Source of the DNA: Prevotella sp. UBA6429
Lineage (GTDB): Bacteria > Bacteroidota > Bacteroidia > Bacteroidales > Bacteroidaceae
Length of the DNA: 34,319 nucleotides
NCBI GenBank assembly: GCA_002437285.1
Contig: DJOV01000039.1
Span: 1-34,319, forward strand
Reading direction: 5' to 3'
Part shown: piece after piece, positions 1-7,977 of the stretch
Numbering within the stretch: position 1 is the stretch's first letter
Layout of the letters: each line of letters opens with the position of its first letter
Program-made: the position numbers and the translations under genes
The notes under the pieces: generated by a model
Told to the model about the DNA's origin: nothing
Databases searched by the model: none
What the model saw: the letters and a program-made list of their open reading frames with translations, nothing else

Positions 1-90
1 GCAAATCGCGGCGCGACCGACAAAAAACGCGATTTTCGCGTTCTATTTCACGCGCTCCCCGTGACCAACTTTTGCACCAAAAATCATGAC
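1..90 (+). repeat. Left copy of a 90-bp dispersed inverted repeat
   Basis: The first 90 bases match the reverse complement of 34205-34294 at about 83 of 90 positions without gaps (counted by eye). The unit holds two small palindromes: TCGCG-G-CGCGA at its outer end and AACGCGA-TTT-TCGCGTT. It ends with CAAAAATCATGAC. The copy starts at the first base of the window, so it may extend further left. It lies upstream of the PurF-like gene and shows no coding signal. Its role is unknown; a dispersed intergenic repeat or a conserved upstream element are both possible. Confidence 0.85.
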
Positions 91-207
91 AATGCAAACA
101 CGCCTTGACGCTCCACCCGCTCCGGGCCGCCGACATAAGCACTGGCATATTGAGCCTCCCGGGCGAAAAACACGGGCGGTGGAGTGGAGCGGGCCACGGA
201 TTTTTTG

Positions 208-215
208 TAACTTTG
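208..215 (+). promoter_or_regulatory. Bacteroidetes -7 box of the PurF-like gene
   Basis: TAACTTTG matches the TAnnTTTG -7 consensus used by the Bacteroidetes primary sigma factor. Transcription would begin near 222, leaving a leader of about 30 nt before the ATG at 251. No clear TTTG is seen at -33. Confidence 0.5.
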
Positions 216-250
216 CCGTCAATCACCAATACAACACATCATTTTGTAAC

Positions 251-1687
251 ATGGGAGGATTCTTTGGAACCATCGAAGTGCGGAGCTGTGCCAACGACTT
301 GTTTTATGGCACAGACTACAACTCGCACTTAGGCACCAAGCGTGCCGGCCTTGTCACGCTCGACAAGGAAAAGGGCTTCTGCCGCTCCATCCACAGCCTG
401 GAGAGTAGTTATTTCCGCACTAAGTTTGAGGACGAGCTCGACAGTTTCGTCGGCAACGCCGGCCTGGGCGTCATCAGCGACACCGACCCGCAGCCCATCA
501 TCGTGAGCTCCCACCTCGGGCGCTACGCCGTGGTGACCGTGGCCCACATCCTCAACACGCGTGAGATTGCCGACGAGATGCTGGCCAAGCGCATGCACCT
601 CAGCGAGATGTCGGCCAACAACATCAACCCCACGGAGCTCGTGGCGCTGCTCATCAACATGGGCGACACCTTCGTGGAGGGCATCAACAACGTGTTTCGC
701 AAGGTGCGCGGCTCCTGCTCGCTGCTGGTGCTCACCGAGGACGGCATCATCTGCGCCCGCGACTACCTGGGCCGCACGCCCATCGTGCTGGGCCGCAAGG
801 AAGGCGCCTGGGCCGCCACGTCGGAGACGACAGCCTTTCCCAACCTCGACTTTGAGGTGGTGCGCGACCTCGGTCCCGGTGAGATCGTGCGCATCAAGGC
901 CGACGGCATGGAGGTGCTGCAAGAGGCGGCCAGCCACCGACAGGTGTGCTCCTTCCTCTGGGTCTACTACGGATTTCCCGCAAGCGACTATGAGGGCATC
1001 AACGTGGAGGACGTGCGCGAGCGCAACGGCAAGATCATGGGCGAGAAAGACGACACCGAGGCCGACCTGGTGTGTGGCATCCCCGACAGCGGCGTGGGCA
1101 CGGCGCTGGGCTACGCCGAGGGCCACGGCATACCCTACAAGCGCGCCGTGCTGAAGTACACGCCGACCTGGCCACGCTCGTTCACCCCGAGCAACCAGTC
1201 GCGCCGCAGCCTGGTGGCCAAGATGAAGCTCATCCCCAACGCCGCCATCCTCAAGGGCCAGCGCGTGGTGTTCTGCGACGACTCCATCGTGCGCGGCACC
1301 CAGCTACGCGACAATGTGAGCACCTTCTTCGAGAACGGCGCGCGCGAGGTGCACGCCCGCATCAGTTGCCCGCCGCTGGTCTACGGCTGTCCGTTTATCG
1401 GTTTCACGTCGTCGAAGAGCGACATGGAGCTCATCACGCGCCGCATCATCCAGGACTTTGAGGGCGACAGCGAGAAAGACCTCGACAAGTATGCCACCAC
1501 GGGCTCGCCCCAGTATGAGCGCATGGTGAAGGAGATCGCGCGCCGCCTGGGCCTGTCGACGCTGAAGTTCAACACCATCGAAGACCTCATCGACAGCATC
1601 GGCCTGCCCAAGTGTGAGGTGTGCACCCACTGCTTCGACGGGTCGAGCTACATGCCGCAAGAGGCCGACGGGCACAAGAAGGAGTGA
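251..1687 (+). CDS. PurF-like amidophosphoribosyltransferase without the N-terminal catalytic Cys
   Basis: This 478-residue protein has the layout of glutamine PRPP amidotransferase, which makes phosphoribosylamine in the first step of purine synthesis. An N-terminal Ntn-type glutaminase domain (about 1-230) is followed by a phosphoribosyltransferase domain with the PRPP loop VVFCDDSIVRGT near residues 340-351 and the PDSGVGTALGYAE segment. Cysteines at about 231 (QVCSF), 379 (YGCPF), 455 and 458 (CEVC) sit where Bacillus-type PurF binds a 4Fe-4S cluster. The protein begins MGGFFG where active enzymes begin MCG, so the glutaminase nucleophile is missing. It may use free ammonia or be a divergent paralogue; Bacteroidetes homologues of this form are known. 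The start at 251 is chosen because homology begins there; an in-frame ATG at 86 lies inside the upstream repeat. Confidence 0.85.
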   Translation: MGGFFGTIEVRSCANDLFYGTDYNSHLGTKRAGLVTLDKEKGFCRSIHSLESSYFRTKFEDELDSFVGNAGLGVISDTDPQPIIVSSHLGRYAVVTVAHILNTREIADEMLAKRMHLSEMSANNINPTELVALLINMGDTFVEGINNVFRKVRGSCSLLVLTEDGIICARDYLGRTPIVLGRKEGAWAATSETTAFPNLDFEVVRDLGPGEIVRIKADGMEVLQEAASHRQVCSFLWVYYGFPASDYEGINVEDVRERNGKIMGEKDDTEADLVCGIPDSGVGTALGYAEGHGIPYKRAVLKYTPTWPRSFTPSNQSRRSLVAKMKLIPNAAILKGQRVVFCDDSIVRGTQLRDNVSTFFENGAREVHARISCPPLVYGCPFIGFTSSKSDMELITRRIIQDFEGDSEKDLDKYATTGSPQYERMVKEIARRLGLSTLKFNTIEDLIDSIGLPKCEVCTHCFDGSSYMPQEADGHKKE

Positions 1688-1700
1688 GGGAAGAGGAGTT

Positions 1701-1800
1701 TTTAAGACAACCCATACAACCTCTACAACTTTTTACAACTTTAGTCGCACCCCAACAGAGAAATGACATTGACAACTTTTTGTTGGGCCTCTGGCCCGAT
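1701..1800 (+). repeat. Left arm of the 100-bp inverted repeat
   Basis: It begins TTTAAGACAAC just after the PurF-like gene and ends GGGCCTCTGGCCC. It is the inverted partner of 2357-2456, with about nine mismatches and no gaps. The inner end carries a small GGGCC-TCT-GGCCC hairpin. Confidence 0.9.
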
Positions 1801-1913
1801 TGCTGACAGGAACAGTTGCTATAAAAAGTTAAGGTTATATGGGATGTCTTGAAACATTTTCTGCATTCCTATATGATAGTATTATCACCTAATTATTGTG
1901 TTTACGAGATATG

Positions 1914-2336
1914 ATGGATATCCAGCAGTTAAAACAACATATGTATGATGTCGTAGGAGCCATTCATGAAGTACATAAGGAACAGGGAGCGGGCATCAAT
2001 GAATTTTGTTATCAAGAAGGACTTGAGATAGAGTTAAAGGAACGCAACATACCCTATCAACGAGAAATGTCGTTTCATCCACATTATCATGGAAAGGTGA
2101 TGGACGCCTTCTTTCGAGTTGATTTCCTATGTAAAAATGATATTGTCGTGGAATGTAAGGCGGTAGAGACATTAGGTGATAACCATCGAGCACAACTATT
2201 TAATTACATGCGCTTGTTAGGGGCTCCTTGCGGCATTCTTGTCAACTTCTCGCCTAAGTTTGCCACGATAGAACGTTACTTCTACGACAAAGATTTAAAG
2301 AAAGTGGTAACCACAGAGGGAAATCCAATCAAATAA
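1914..2336 (+). CDS. GxxExxY protein (PD-(D/E)XK nuclease fold)
   Basis: This 140-residue protein carries the family signature G-I-N-E-F-C-Y (GxxExxY) in the N-terminal third. Further on, VDFLCKNDIVVECKA fits a PD-(D/E)XK core, with the Asp and the E-x-K lysine all present. Members of this family (Pfam PDDEXK_3) are predicted nucleases with no established role. The gene is AT-rich compared with its neighbours and is enclosed by 100-bp inverted repeats; its stop codon lies 20 bp before the right arm. The start at 1914 (MDIQQL) matches typical family N-termini; ATG at 1911 is equally possible and a TTG at 1896 is less likely. No clear TAnnTTTG promoter is seen upstream. Confidence 0.85.
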   Translation: MDIQQLKQHMYDVVGAIHEVHKEQGAGINEFCYQEGLEIELKERNIPYQREMSFHPHYHGKVMDAFFRVDFLCKNDIVVECKAVETLGDNHRAQLFNYMRLLGAPCGILVNFSPKFATIERYFYDKDLKKVVTTEGNPIK

Positions 2337-2356
2337 ATGGTGGACGAGCGATGGCC

Positions 2357-2456
2357 ATTGGGCCAGAGGCCCAACCAAAGGTTGTCGATGTTATTTCCCC
2401 GTTGGGGTGCGACTAAAGTTGTAAATAGTTGTAGAGGTTGTATGAGTTGTCTTAAA
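2357..2456 (-). repeat. Right arm of the 100-bp inverted repeat
   Basis: It is the reverse complement of 1701-1800 with about nine mismatches. Its inner end carries the perfect hairpin TTGGGCC-AGA-GGCCCAA and its outer end reads GTTGTCTTAAA. It lies between the GxxExxY stop and the start of the PL11 gene. It is open in the PL11 reading frame, which creates a false N-terminal extension of that gene. Confidence 0.9.
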
Positions 2457-2486
2457 TTCTTTCCATTAAAACATAAATGCAAGCCA

Positions 2487-4490
2487 ATGAAACAGTTGAT
2501 GATGGCCATGGCCCTGATGGCAGGTGCCCAGGCATGCCCGGCGCAGACACGCTACGACCTCGGGCAGATGCAGACCGAGCGGCTGGGGCGCGGCGTGGTG
2601 GCCTATCGCTGCGGCGGGAAGGTCATCGTGTCGTGGCGCACGCTGCCCACCGACAAGGCCCGCGAGCGCTTTGACGTCTACCGCAATGGCGTGCGGCTCA
2701 ACGCGAAGCCGCTGAAGCGGGGCGGCACCTGCCTTGTGGATGAGGCCCCCCTGGCCGGCGCAGCCACCTATGCCGTGCGCGGCGGTGGCCATGACGGCAC
2801 GTTCGCCCTGGCGGCCGACGCCCCCGACGGCTATCTCCGCATACCCCTCACGCCACCCACCACCACCGACAGCGTGGCCCTGTGGCCCCGGCGGCAGATG
2901 CCGCGCCGCCCCGTACGCGATGCCGCAGGCAACCCCGTGGGGCAGCCGGCGCCCCAACCGCTGCGCAAGGTGCCCGTGACCTACTCGGCCAACGACGCCA
3001 CGGTGGCCGATGTGGATGGTGACGGCGAGTATGAGATCATCCTGAAATGGGAGCCCAGCAACGCACACGACAACTCGCAGGCCGGGATGACCTCGCCCGT
3101 CTACGTGGATGGCTATCGCCTGGACGGCACACGCCTGTGGCGCATCAACCTCGGACGAAACATACGTGCGGGGGCACACTACACCCAGATCCTGGCCTAT
3201 GACTTCGACGGCGACGGACGGGCGGAGGTGATGATGAAGACCGCCGACGGCACCGTCGACGGCACGGGGCGCACCATCGGCGACGCCACGGCCGACTGGC
3301 GCAACCGCGAGGTGGGCACCCAGCGCTATGGCCGTGTGATGGAAGGGCCCGAATACCTGACGGTGTTTGACGGACGGACGGGCGCCGCCCTGAAGACCGT
3401 CGGCTATGTGCCCGACCGCGGACCGCGCGACTGCTGGGGCGATGACCACGCCAACCGCTCCGAGCGCTATCTCGCCGCGCTGGCCTTCCTCGACGGACGA
3501 CATCCTGCGGCCGTGTTCTGCCGCGGCTACTACACACGCACCACGCTGGCCGCCTGGCGCTGGGACGGCAAGGACCTCAGCCTACAGTGGTACTACGACA
3601 CCGACCCGCAACCCCGGCAGGTGGCGATGATGGACAGCCTCGGACTGACCAACCGCGCCCGCCACGAGGATGGCGGGCAGGGCAACCACAACCTGCGTGT
3701 GGCCGATGTGGACGGCGACGGCAAGGACGAGATCACCTATGGGGCCCTCTGTGTGGACCACGACGGCAGTACGCTCTACAACACCGGCTTCGGACATGGC
3801 GACGCCATCCACCTCGTGGCGGAGCCCAAGACCAACCGCCTCTACATCTGGGACGTGCACGAGAACCGCCGCGACGGGTCGGAACTGCGCGACGCGGCCA
3901 CGGGACAGGTGGTGCTGCAGCGCAAGGCCGACTTTGACGTGGGCCGGGGCATGGCCGCCGACATCGACTCCACCCACTACGGACCGGAGGTGTGGAGCGC
4001 CAACGTGCCCCTGACATCGCCCTTCGACAAGGGGAGCGCAAAGGGAGCGGCGGCGGACGCCGGAACCGGGCAAGGGCAGGAGGTGGACTACAGCGACACA
4101 CGGCGCAAGCGGACCCGGCTGTCGTGCAACTTCGCCATCTGGTGGGACGGAGGACTGACCCGCCAGTTGCTCGACCATGAGACCGTGACCCGGTACAACC
4201 CCGCGACAAAATCGGCGGATGTGGTGCAACGCTTCGACGGGCTGTTCAACAACGGCACGAAGTCGACCCCCTGCCTCTCGGCCGACTTTCTGGGCGACTG
4301 GCGCGAGGAGGTGGTGGTGCGCAACGCCGAGAGCACGGAGCTGCGCATCTACCTCACGCCCTTCACCACACGCCACCGCGTGCCCTGCCTCATGACCGAT
4401 GTGCCCTATCGCGCGAGCGTGGCGGCCGAGAATGTGGCCTACAACCAACCGCCCGAGCTGGGCTACTACCTCGGGCCCGACGCCCGTTAG
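2487..4490 (+). CDS. Secreted rhamnogalacturonan lyase, PL11 family
   Basis: This 667-residue protein fits the polysaccharide lyase family 11 rhamnogalacturonan lyases (YesW/YesX type), which cleave the rhamnogalacturonan I backbone of pectin by beta-elimination. The start at 2487 gives a signal peptide (MKQLMMAMALMAGAQA) followed by the family opening YDLGQMQTERLGRGVVAY, with an N-terminal beta-domain to about residue 100. The beta-propeller part contains several Ca-binding-type loops such as DVDGDG and DFDGDGRAE, plus NAHDNSQAG and the NFAIWWDGG segment near the C-terminal side. A low-complexity Gly/Ala stretch near residues 511-530 looks like an insertion. The gene stands directly downstream of the inverted-repeat cassette, so its native promoter may have been displaced. 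It faces the GH51 gene. Confidence 0.88.
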   Translation: MKQLMMAMALMAGAQACPAQTRYDLGQMQTERLGRGVVAYRCGGKVIVSWRTLPTDKARERFDVYRNGVRLNAKPLKRGGTCLVDEAPLAGAATYAVRGGGHDGTFALAADAPDGYLRIPLTPPTTTDSVALWPRRQMPRRPVRDAAGNPVGQPAPQPLRKVPVTYSANDATVADVDGDGEYEIILKWEPSNAHDNSQAGMTSPVYVDGYRLDGTRLWRINLGRNIRAGAHYTQILAYDFDGDGRAEVMMKTADGTVDGTGRTIGDATADWRNREVGTQRYGRVMEGPEYLTVFDGRTGAALKTVGYVPDRGPRDCWGDDHANRSERYLAALAFLDGRHPAAVFCRGYYTRTTLAAWRWDGKDLSLQWYYDTDPQPRQVAMMDSLGLTNRARHEDGGQGNHNLRVADVDGDGKDEITYGALCVDHDGSTLYNTGFGHGDAIHLVAEPKTNRLYIWDVHENRRDGSELRDAATGQVVLQRKADFDVGRGMAADIDSTHYGPEVWSANVPLTSPFDKGSAKGAAADAGTGQGQEVDYSDTRRKRTRLSCNFAIWWDGGLTRQLLDHETVTRYNPATKSADVVQRFDGLFNNGTKSTPCLSADFLGDWREEVVVRNAESTELRIYLTPFTTRHRVPCLMTDVPYRASVAAENVAYNQPPELGYYLGPDAR

Positions 4491-4587
4491 CGCCGGGCCC
4501 GAGGTGAGGGCCGCATCCCCACCGCCCACAGGTTGTGGCACCCTTGCCCACCCATGCCGCACCAAGAGAAACGCCGGAAGAAAACAA

Positions 4588-4621
4588 AAAAGCCGCCAAC
4601 GCTCGAGCGTTGGCGGCTTTT
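4588..4621. terminator. Perfect palindromic bidirectional terminator
   Basis: A 34-bp perfect palindrome (17-nt arms, core AACGCTCGAGCGTT) is flanked by A and T runs on both sides. It lies between the convergent PL11 and GH51 genes and can serve both. Confidence 0.92.
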
Positions 4622-4659
4622 CCTATTGGGTTGTTTGGGTCAGGTGCCCCGAGCCCCTC

Positions 4660-6621
4660 TTAGAGACGCACCACCTGGAAGGTCTTGGCGGGAACGGTCA
4701 GCGTGACGCTGCTGCCGTCAGCCTGCACCTCGCTCTCGCGCGGCACCACATTGTTGGGCTGTTCCAGCGTGTTGGTGGCAAGCTTGTCGTCGGCGTGGAG
4801 CGAGATGACCTGCGCCTTGGCCAGGCCCTTGGCACCCTTGAAGGAGAGCACCACCTGCTGAGGCTGGTCGCCCGCGTTGGCCACCTTCACGATGAACTTC
4901 TTGCCCGGCTTGTCGTAGACGGCGCTGGCATAGAGACCGTCGGCACCCTCCACGGGCTTGCCGTTCTCGGTGAGCTGCAGCACATGGGTGCCCTTGTAGG
5001 TGCCATAGAGCATCTGCACGTACCAGTTGACCGAGCGCACACTCTTCAGGTTGTCAAACCAGATGAGGTCGGGACGCCACTGCCAGCCCTCCACATGGGC
5101 GAAGAGCGGGGCGTAGGTGCACTGCCACACCACGTCGGCATTGCGCTCCAGGCCGGTCATGAAGGCAGCCTCGGAGAGAGCCGCCTCCCAGTTGTTCTTG
5201 GCCACGGTGGGCTGGTTGTCCACGCCCTTGACATGTGAGGCGTACTCGCCGGCGAACACCTTCGGGCCCTTGCGGTCGTAGTTGTCATAGCGGCCGGCGT
5301 TCTTCAGGAACCACTCCGGCGGACAGTAGTAGTGCTCATCCACCAGGTCGACCTTCAGCTTGCGCATCTCCTGCCAGCCATAGTCGAAGTCCTTGCCGCC
5401 AGCCGTGGGGCCGGACGAGCCGCAGATCTTGATGTCGGGATACTTGGCGCGGATCTGCTCCACAAACTTAGCCAGGCGCTCGGGATACATGGGCCCCCAC
5501 TGCTCGTTGCCGATGCCGATCTGCTTCAGGCCGAAGGGCTTCGGATGACCCATCTCCGCACGCAGCTTACCCCATTTTGTCGTCACGTCGCCGTTGGCAA
5601 ACTCGATGAGGTCGAGGGCATCGTCGATGTAGGGCTGCAGGTCGGACACGGCCACATGGGCGTTCTTGTCGTTATCGCTGTTCTGATACTGGCAGGCCAG
5701 GCCGCAGCTCAGCACGGGCAGGGGCTCGGCACCAATCTTCTCCGATAGCAGGAAGAACTCATAGAAGCCCAGGCCATAGGTCTGGTAATAGTTGGGGTAG
5801 AGGCGGTGAGCGAACGTGTAGTTCCAGCGGTTCTCGTTGAGCGGCCGGTTCTCGGCCGGGCCCACCGTGTTCTTCCACTGGTAGCGCGTCGCAAGGTCGG
5901 TGCCCTCCACGATGCATCCGCCGGGGAAGCGGAAGATGCCCGGATGCAGGTCCTCAAGATCCTTCACGAGGTCAGCGCGCAGGCCGTTCCAGTTGTCACC
6001 GGGGAAGAGGCTCACGTGGTCGAGGTCCACACTCTCGGCGCTCTCGAGGAAGATGCGCATGAGGCCCTTCTCCACCGTCTTGGAGGACTTGAGCTGCACG
6101 GAGTATTTCTGCCACTTGTCGTTGGTGATGGTGATGCTCTTGCGGTCGATGGGCACGTCCTCGTCGTCGACAATCTCCACGCGGATCTTGGCCTCCTTGC
6201 CTTGCAACTGGTGCAGGCGGGCGTAGACCGTGAAGTCGTAGGTCATGTCTTTCTTCAGGCCCATGCCGAAGAAGCCGCGGTTCTCAAGACCCGTGGCCTT
6301 CTGGTTGTGGCCCGCGCTCTCGAGCACCACGTAGTGCGGGTTGCGGTCGAAGGCCGGCTTGAGGTCACTCACGGTGACGTTGCCGAAGGTGCCCCAGCCC
6401 ATCAGTCGGTCGGGGAACTCGAAGCTCCGGTTCTCAACCATCTCCGCGTAGAGACCGCCGTCGGCTCCGAAATTGATGTCCTCGAAGAAGATGCCGTACA
6501 TCGTAGACTGCACGGGTGCGCCTGGCTTGGTGTTCACCGTGAACTGGTGTTGCTGGGCGTGGGCACCCAAAGACATCATCAGCGCGGCGGCCAGGGTTGT
6601 CAGGATTTGTCGTTGTTTCAT
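4660..6621 (-). CDS. Secreted alpha-L-arabinofuranosidase, GH51
   Basis: This 653-residue protein removes terminal alpha-L-arabinofuranosyl groups from arabinan, arabinoxylan or arabinogalactan. The signal peptide MKQRQILTTLAAALMMSLGAHA predicts export. A jelly-roll carbohydrate-binding-like region follows (about residues 75-210). The GH51 TIM barrel then carries the acid/base Glu in GIGNEQWGP (near 372) and the nucleophile Glu in FAGEYASH (near 458). A C-terminal beta-sandwich ends in FQVVRL. The length fits Bacteroidetes GH51 enzymes with an N-terminal CBM. The gene has its own -7 box at 6734-6741 and shares a terminator with the convergent PL11 gene. The pairing suggests joint attack on arabinan-decorated rhamnogalacturonan I, which is inference from the neighbours. 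Confidence 0.92.
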   Translation of the reverse strand: MKQRQILTTLAAALMMSLGAHAQQHQFTVNTKPGAPVQSTMYGIFFEDINFGADGGLYAEMVENRSFEFPDRLMGWGTFGNVTVSDLKPAFDRNPHYVVLESAGHNQKATGLENRGFFGMGLKKDMTYDFTVYARLHQLQGKEAKIRVEIVDDEDVPIDRKSITITNDKWQKYSVQLKSSKTVEKGLMRIFLESAESVDLDHVSLFPGDNWNGLRADLVKDLEDLHPGIFRFPGGCIVEGTDLATRYQWKNTVGPAENRPLNENRWNYTFAHRLYPNYYQTYGLGFYEFFLLSEKIGAEPLPVLSCGLACQYQNSDNDKNAHVAVSDLQPYIDDALDLIEFANGDVTTKWGKLRAEMGHPKPFGLKQIGIGNEQWGPMYPERLAKFVEQIRAKYPDIKICGSSGPTAGGKDFDYGWQEMRKLKVDLVDEHYYCPPEWFLKNAGRYDNYDRKGPKVFAGEYASHVKGVDNQPTVAKNNWEAALSEAAFMTGLERNADVVWQCTYAPLFAHVEGWQWRPDLIWFDNLKSVRSVNWYVQMLYGTYKGTHVLQLTENGKPVEGADGLYASAVYDKPGKKFIVKVANAGDQPQQVVLSFKGAKGLAKAQVISLHADDKLATNTLEQPNNVVPRESEVQADGSSVTLTVPAKTFQVVRL

Positions 6622-6733
6622 GTTAGTTATGGGTTATTGTGATTGTTGTCGTGTGGAGCCAAGACACCCGTCGGGGCATGGCGTCGGGGCAAGGACGGCG
6701 CTGCAAGGGTGGCGACCGAAGACCTTGCTTTTG

Positions 6734-6741
6734 CAAAGATA
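6734..6741 (-). promoter_or_regulatory. -7 box of the GH51 gene
   Basis: On the minus strand this reads TATCTTTG, a full match to TAnnTTTG. Transcription would begin near 6727, giving a leader of about 105 nt. It directly abuts the terminator of the upstream HIT gene. Confidence 0.55.
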
Positions 6742-6771
6742 CAAAAAATCCACCCCAAATGGAGTGGATTT
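6741..6771 (-). terminator. Rho-independent terminator of greA-HIT
   Basis: On the minus strand the arms AAATCCAC (6764-6771) and GTGGATTT (6746-6753) form an 8-bp stem extended by an inner CCA/TGG pairing, followed directly by a T-run. It lies about 165 nt after the HIT stop codon. In the 316-bp stretch 6622-6937 only this terminator, the GH51 promoter and the tandem repeats are recognisable. Confidence 0.75.
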
Positions 6772-6866
6772 CCTATTGTTTTTTGGTGCCTTCGGTCACT
6801 TTTTAGGCTTGCCCTAAAATGAGGCCGAGGCCTTTCCGCGATTTTGCCGGGAGTTGTAAGAATGTA

Positions 6867-6934
6867 CCTTTGTATATCTGGGGATATGCCTTTGGATATC
6901 CCGGGGATATTCCTTTGGATATTAAAAGGTTGTG
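6867..6934. repeat. Three short tandem repeats of 22-23 bp
   Basis: Three imperfect units each start with CCTTTG: 6867-6888, 6889-6911 and 6912-6934. A CCTTT stub of a fourth unit falls at the end of the HIT gene. Units 1 and 2 share GGGGATAT, and unit 2 contains the palindrome ATATCCC-G-GGGATAT. The array begins immediately after the HIT stop codon. No function is recognised. Confidence 0.7.
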
Positions 6935-6937
6935 CCT

Positions 6938-7336
6938 TTAGAGTTTCTTGAAGGCCTCAAGAATCTTGTCGGCCGTATCTTTCATCTCCTCGTCGGAGAG
7001 CTTGATGTGCTTCTTGAAGTCTACATCAGCCTCGCTGTTGATGGGGAAGAGGTGGATGTGCGCATGGTTCACCTCCAGACCGAGCACCACCTGCGCCACT
7101 TTCTTGCAGGGGAAAGCGGTGCGGATGGCCTTCGCCACCTTCTTGGCGAAGATCTGGAAGGCGGCCAGGTCGTCATCGTCCATGTCGAAGATGTAGTCAA
7201 CCTCCTTGCGCGGAACGACCAGCGTGTGGCCCTTCACGATGGGGTTGATGTCGAGGAACGCATAGAACTTGTCGTCCTCGGCGCACTTGTAGCTGGGTAT
7301 CTCGCCAGCTGCGATCTTGCTGAAAATGGTAGCCAT
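6938..7336 (-). CDS. HIT family (histidine triad) hydrolase, Hint-like
   Basis: This 132-residue cytoplasmic protein begins MATIFSKIAAGEIPSYKCAE, typical of the Hint branch. It carries the histidine triad NHAHIHLFP near its C-terminal third. Family members hydrolyse purine nucleoside phosphoramidates and aminoacyl-adenylates; the true substrate in Bacteroidetes is not known. Length is normal for the family. The gene follows greA by 52 nt on the same strand and probably shares its transcript, which would end at the hairpin 6741-6771. Confidence 0.92.
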   Translation of the reverse strand: MATIFSKIAAGEIPSYKCAEDDKFYAFLDINPIVKGHTLVVPRKEVDYIFDMDDDDLAAFQIFAKKVAKAIRTAFPCKKVAQVVLGLEVNHAHIHLFPINSEADVDFKKHIKLSDEEMKDTADKILEAFKKL

Positions 7337-7388
7337 AGTCGTGTGCGGTTATCTGTGTGAATGATGTTTGCGATGGAGGTGGCGCCGT

Positions 7389-7859
7389 TTAGGCGTCGAT
7401 GCTGATCTTGTCGATGCGCAACTTGATGACGCCGCTGGGAATCTTGATCTCGGCCACGTCGCCTACCTTCTTGTTGAGCAACCCTTGCGCGATGGGAGTC
7501 TTGATGGAGATCTTGCCCGACTTGAGGTCGGCCTCGTTCTCGCTGACGATGGTGTAGGTCATCTTCTTGTTGAGGGCGAGGTTGGTCATCTCCACCTTCG
7601 ACATGATCTGCACGGCGTCGGTGGAGAGCCGGCTCATGTCGACAATCTTGGCTTGCGCCAGGGTCATCTTCAGGTTGTTGATGCGCTCTTCCAGGTGAGC
7701 CTGTGCCTCCTTGGCGGCGTCGTACTCAGAGTTCTCACTCAAGTCGCCCTTGTCGGCAGCCTCTGCGATGGCGGCGGAAGCCTTGGGGCGCTCAATAGCC
7801 TCCAAATGGTGGAGGTCAGCCACGAGCTTGTCGTAGCCTTCTTGTGACATATATCCCAT
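7389..7859 (-). CDS. greA: Transcription elongation factor GreA
   Basis: This 156-residue protein rescues backtracked RNA polymerase by stimulating cleavage of the transcript 3' end. The N-terminal coiled coil contains the tip signature GDLSENSEYDAAKEAQ, including the acidic residues that act in the secondary channel. The C-terminal FKBP-like domain contains the TPIAQGLLNKKVGD motif of the family. The start at 7859 (MGYMSQEGYDKL) matches Bacteroidetes homologues; the upstream in-frame ATG at 7922 lies in the leader hairpin and is rejected. A strong promoter (7978-8009) and a terminator-like hairpin (7906-7942) precede the gene, suggesting premature termination in the leader. HIT lies downstream. 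Confidence 0.95.
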   Translation of the reverse strand: MGYMSQEGYDKLVADLHHLEAIERPKASAAIAEAADKGDLSENSEYDAAKEAQAHLEERINNLKMTLAQAKIVDMSRLSTDAVQIMSKVEMTNLALNKKMTYTIVSENEADLKSGKISIKTPIAQGLLNKKVGDVAEIKIPSGVIKLRIDKISIDA

Positions 7860-7905
7860 GATGTTTACAGTTTTAGTTGTTAATAATTTCAGCGCGGATA
7901 AAACG

Positions 7906-7942
7906 AAAAAGAATTCCGACATCCTTGCGCATGTCGGAATTC
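7906..7942 (-). terminator. Terminator-like hairpin in the greA leader (possible attenuator)
   Basis: On the minus strand GAATTCCGACAT and ATGTCGGAATTC pair perfectly over 12 bp around an 8-nt loop, followed by TTTTTC. The hairpin lies downstream of the predicted greA promoter and about 47 nt before the start codon, so it is inside the greA leader. It can also stop readthrough from the GH43 gene upstream. Confidence 0.75.
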
Positions 7943-7977
7943 CGTATCCTTAAAGCTTGTTTTTCAATCAATTGATG

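Larger units (their letters stand above)
1701..2456 (+). mobile_element. Candidate mobile cassette: GxxExxY gene between 100-bp inverted repeats
   Basis: A 756-bp AT-rich segment sits between two GC-rich genes. It consists of a 100-bp left arm, a single gene for a PD-(D/E)XK-fold GxxExxY protein, and a 100-bp right arm in inverted orientation. The arms match at about 91 of 100 positions without gaps. There is no transposase gene and no convincing target-site duplication. That the unit is mobile is inference from the inverted repeats and base composition; it could be moved in trans, or act as a long RNA or DNA hairpin around the gene. Confidence 0.5.

Noticed and set aside
86..250. N-terminal extension of the PurF-like gene
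   Set aside because: Its ATG lies in the 90-bp repeat and the predicted promoter lies inside it; homology begins at 251.
2337..2486. N-terminal extension of the PL11 gene
   Set aside because: It is translated from the right inverted-repeat arm; a signal peptide begins at 2487.
3582..4565. Open frame of 327 codons antisense to the PL11 gene
   Set aside because: Same antisense effect; it also runs towards the terminator region and has no motif.
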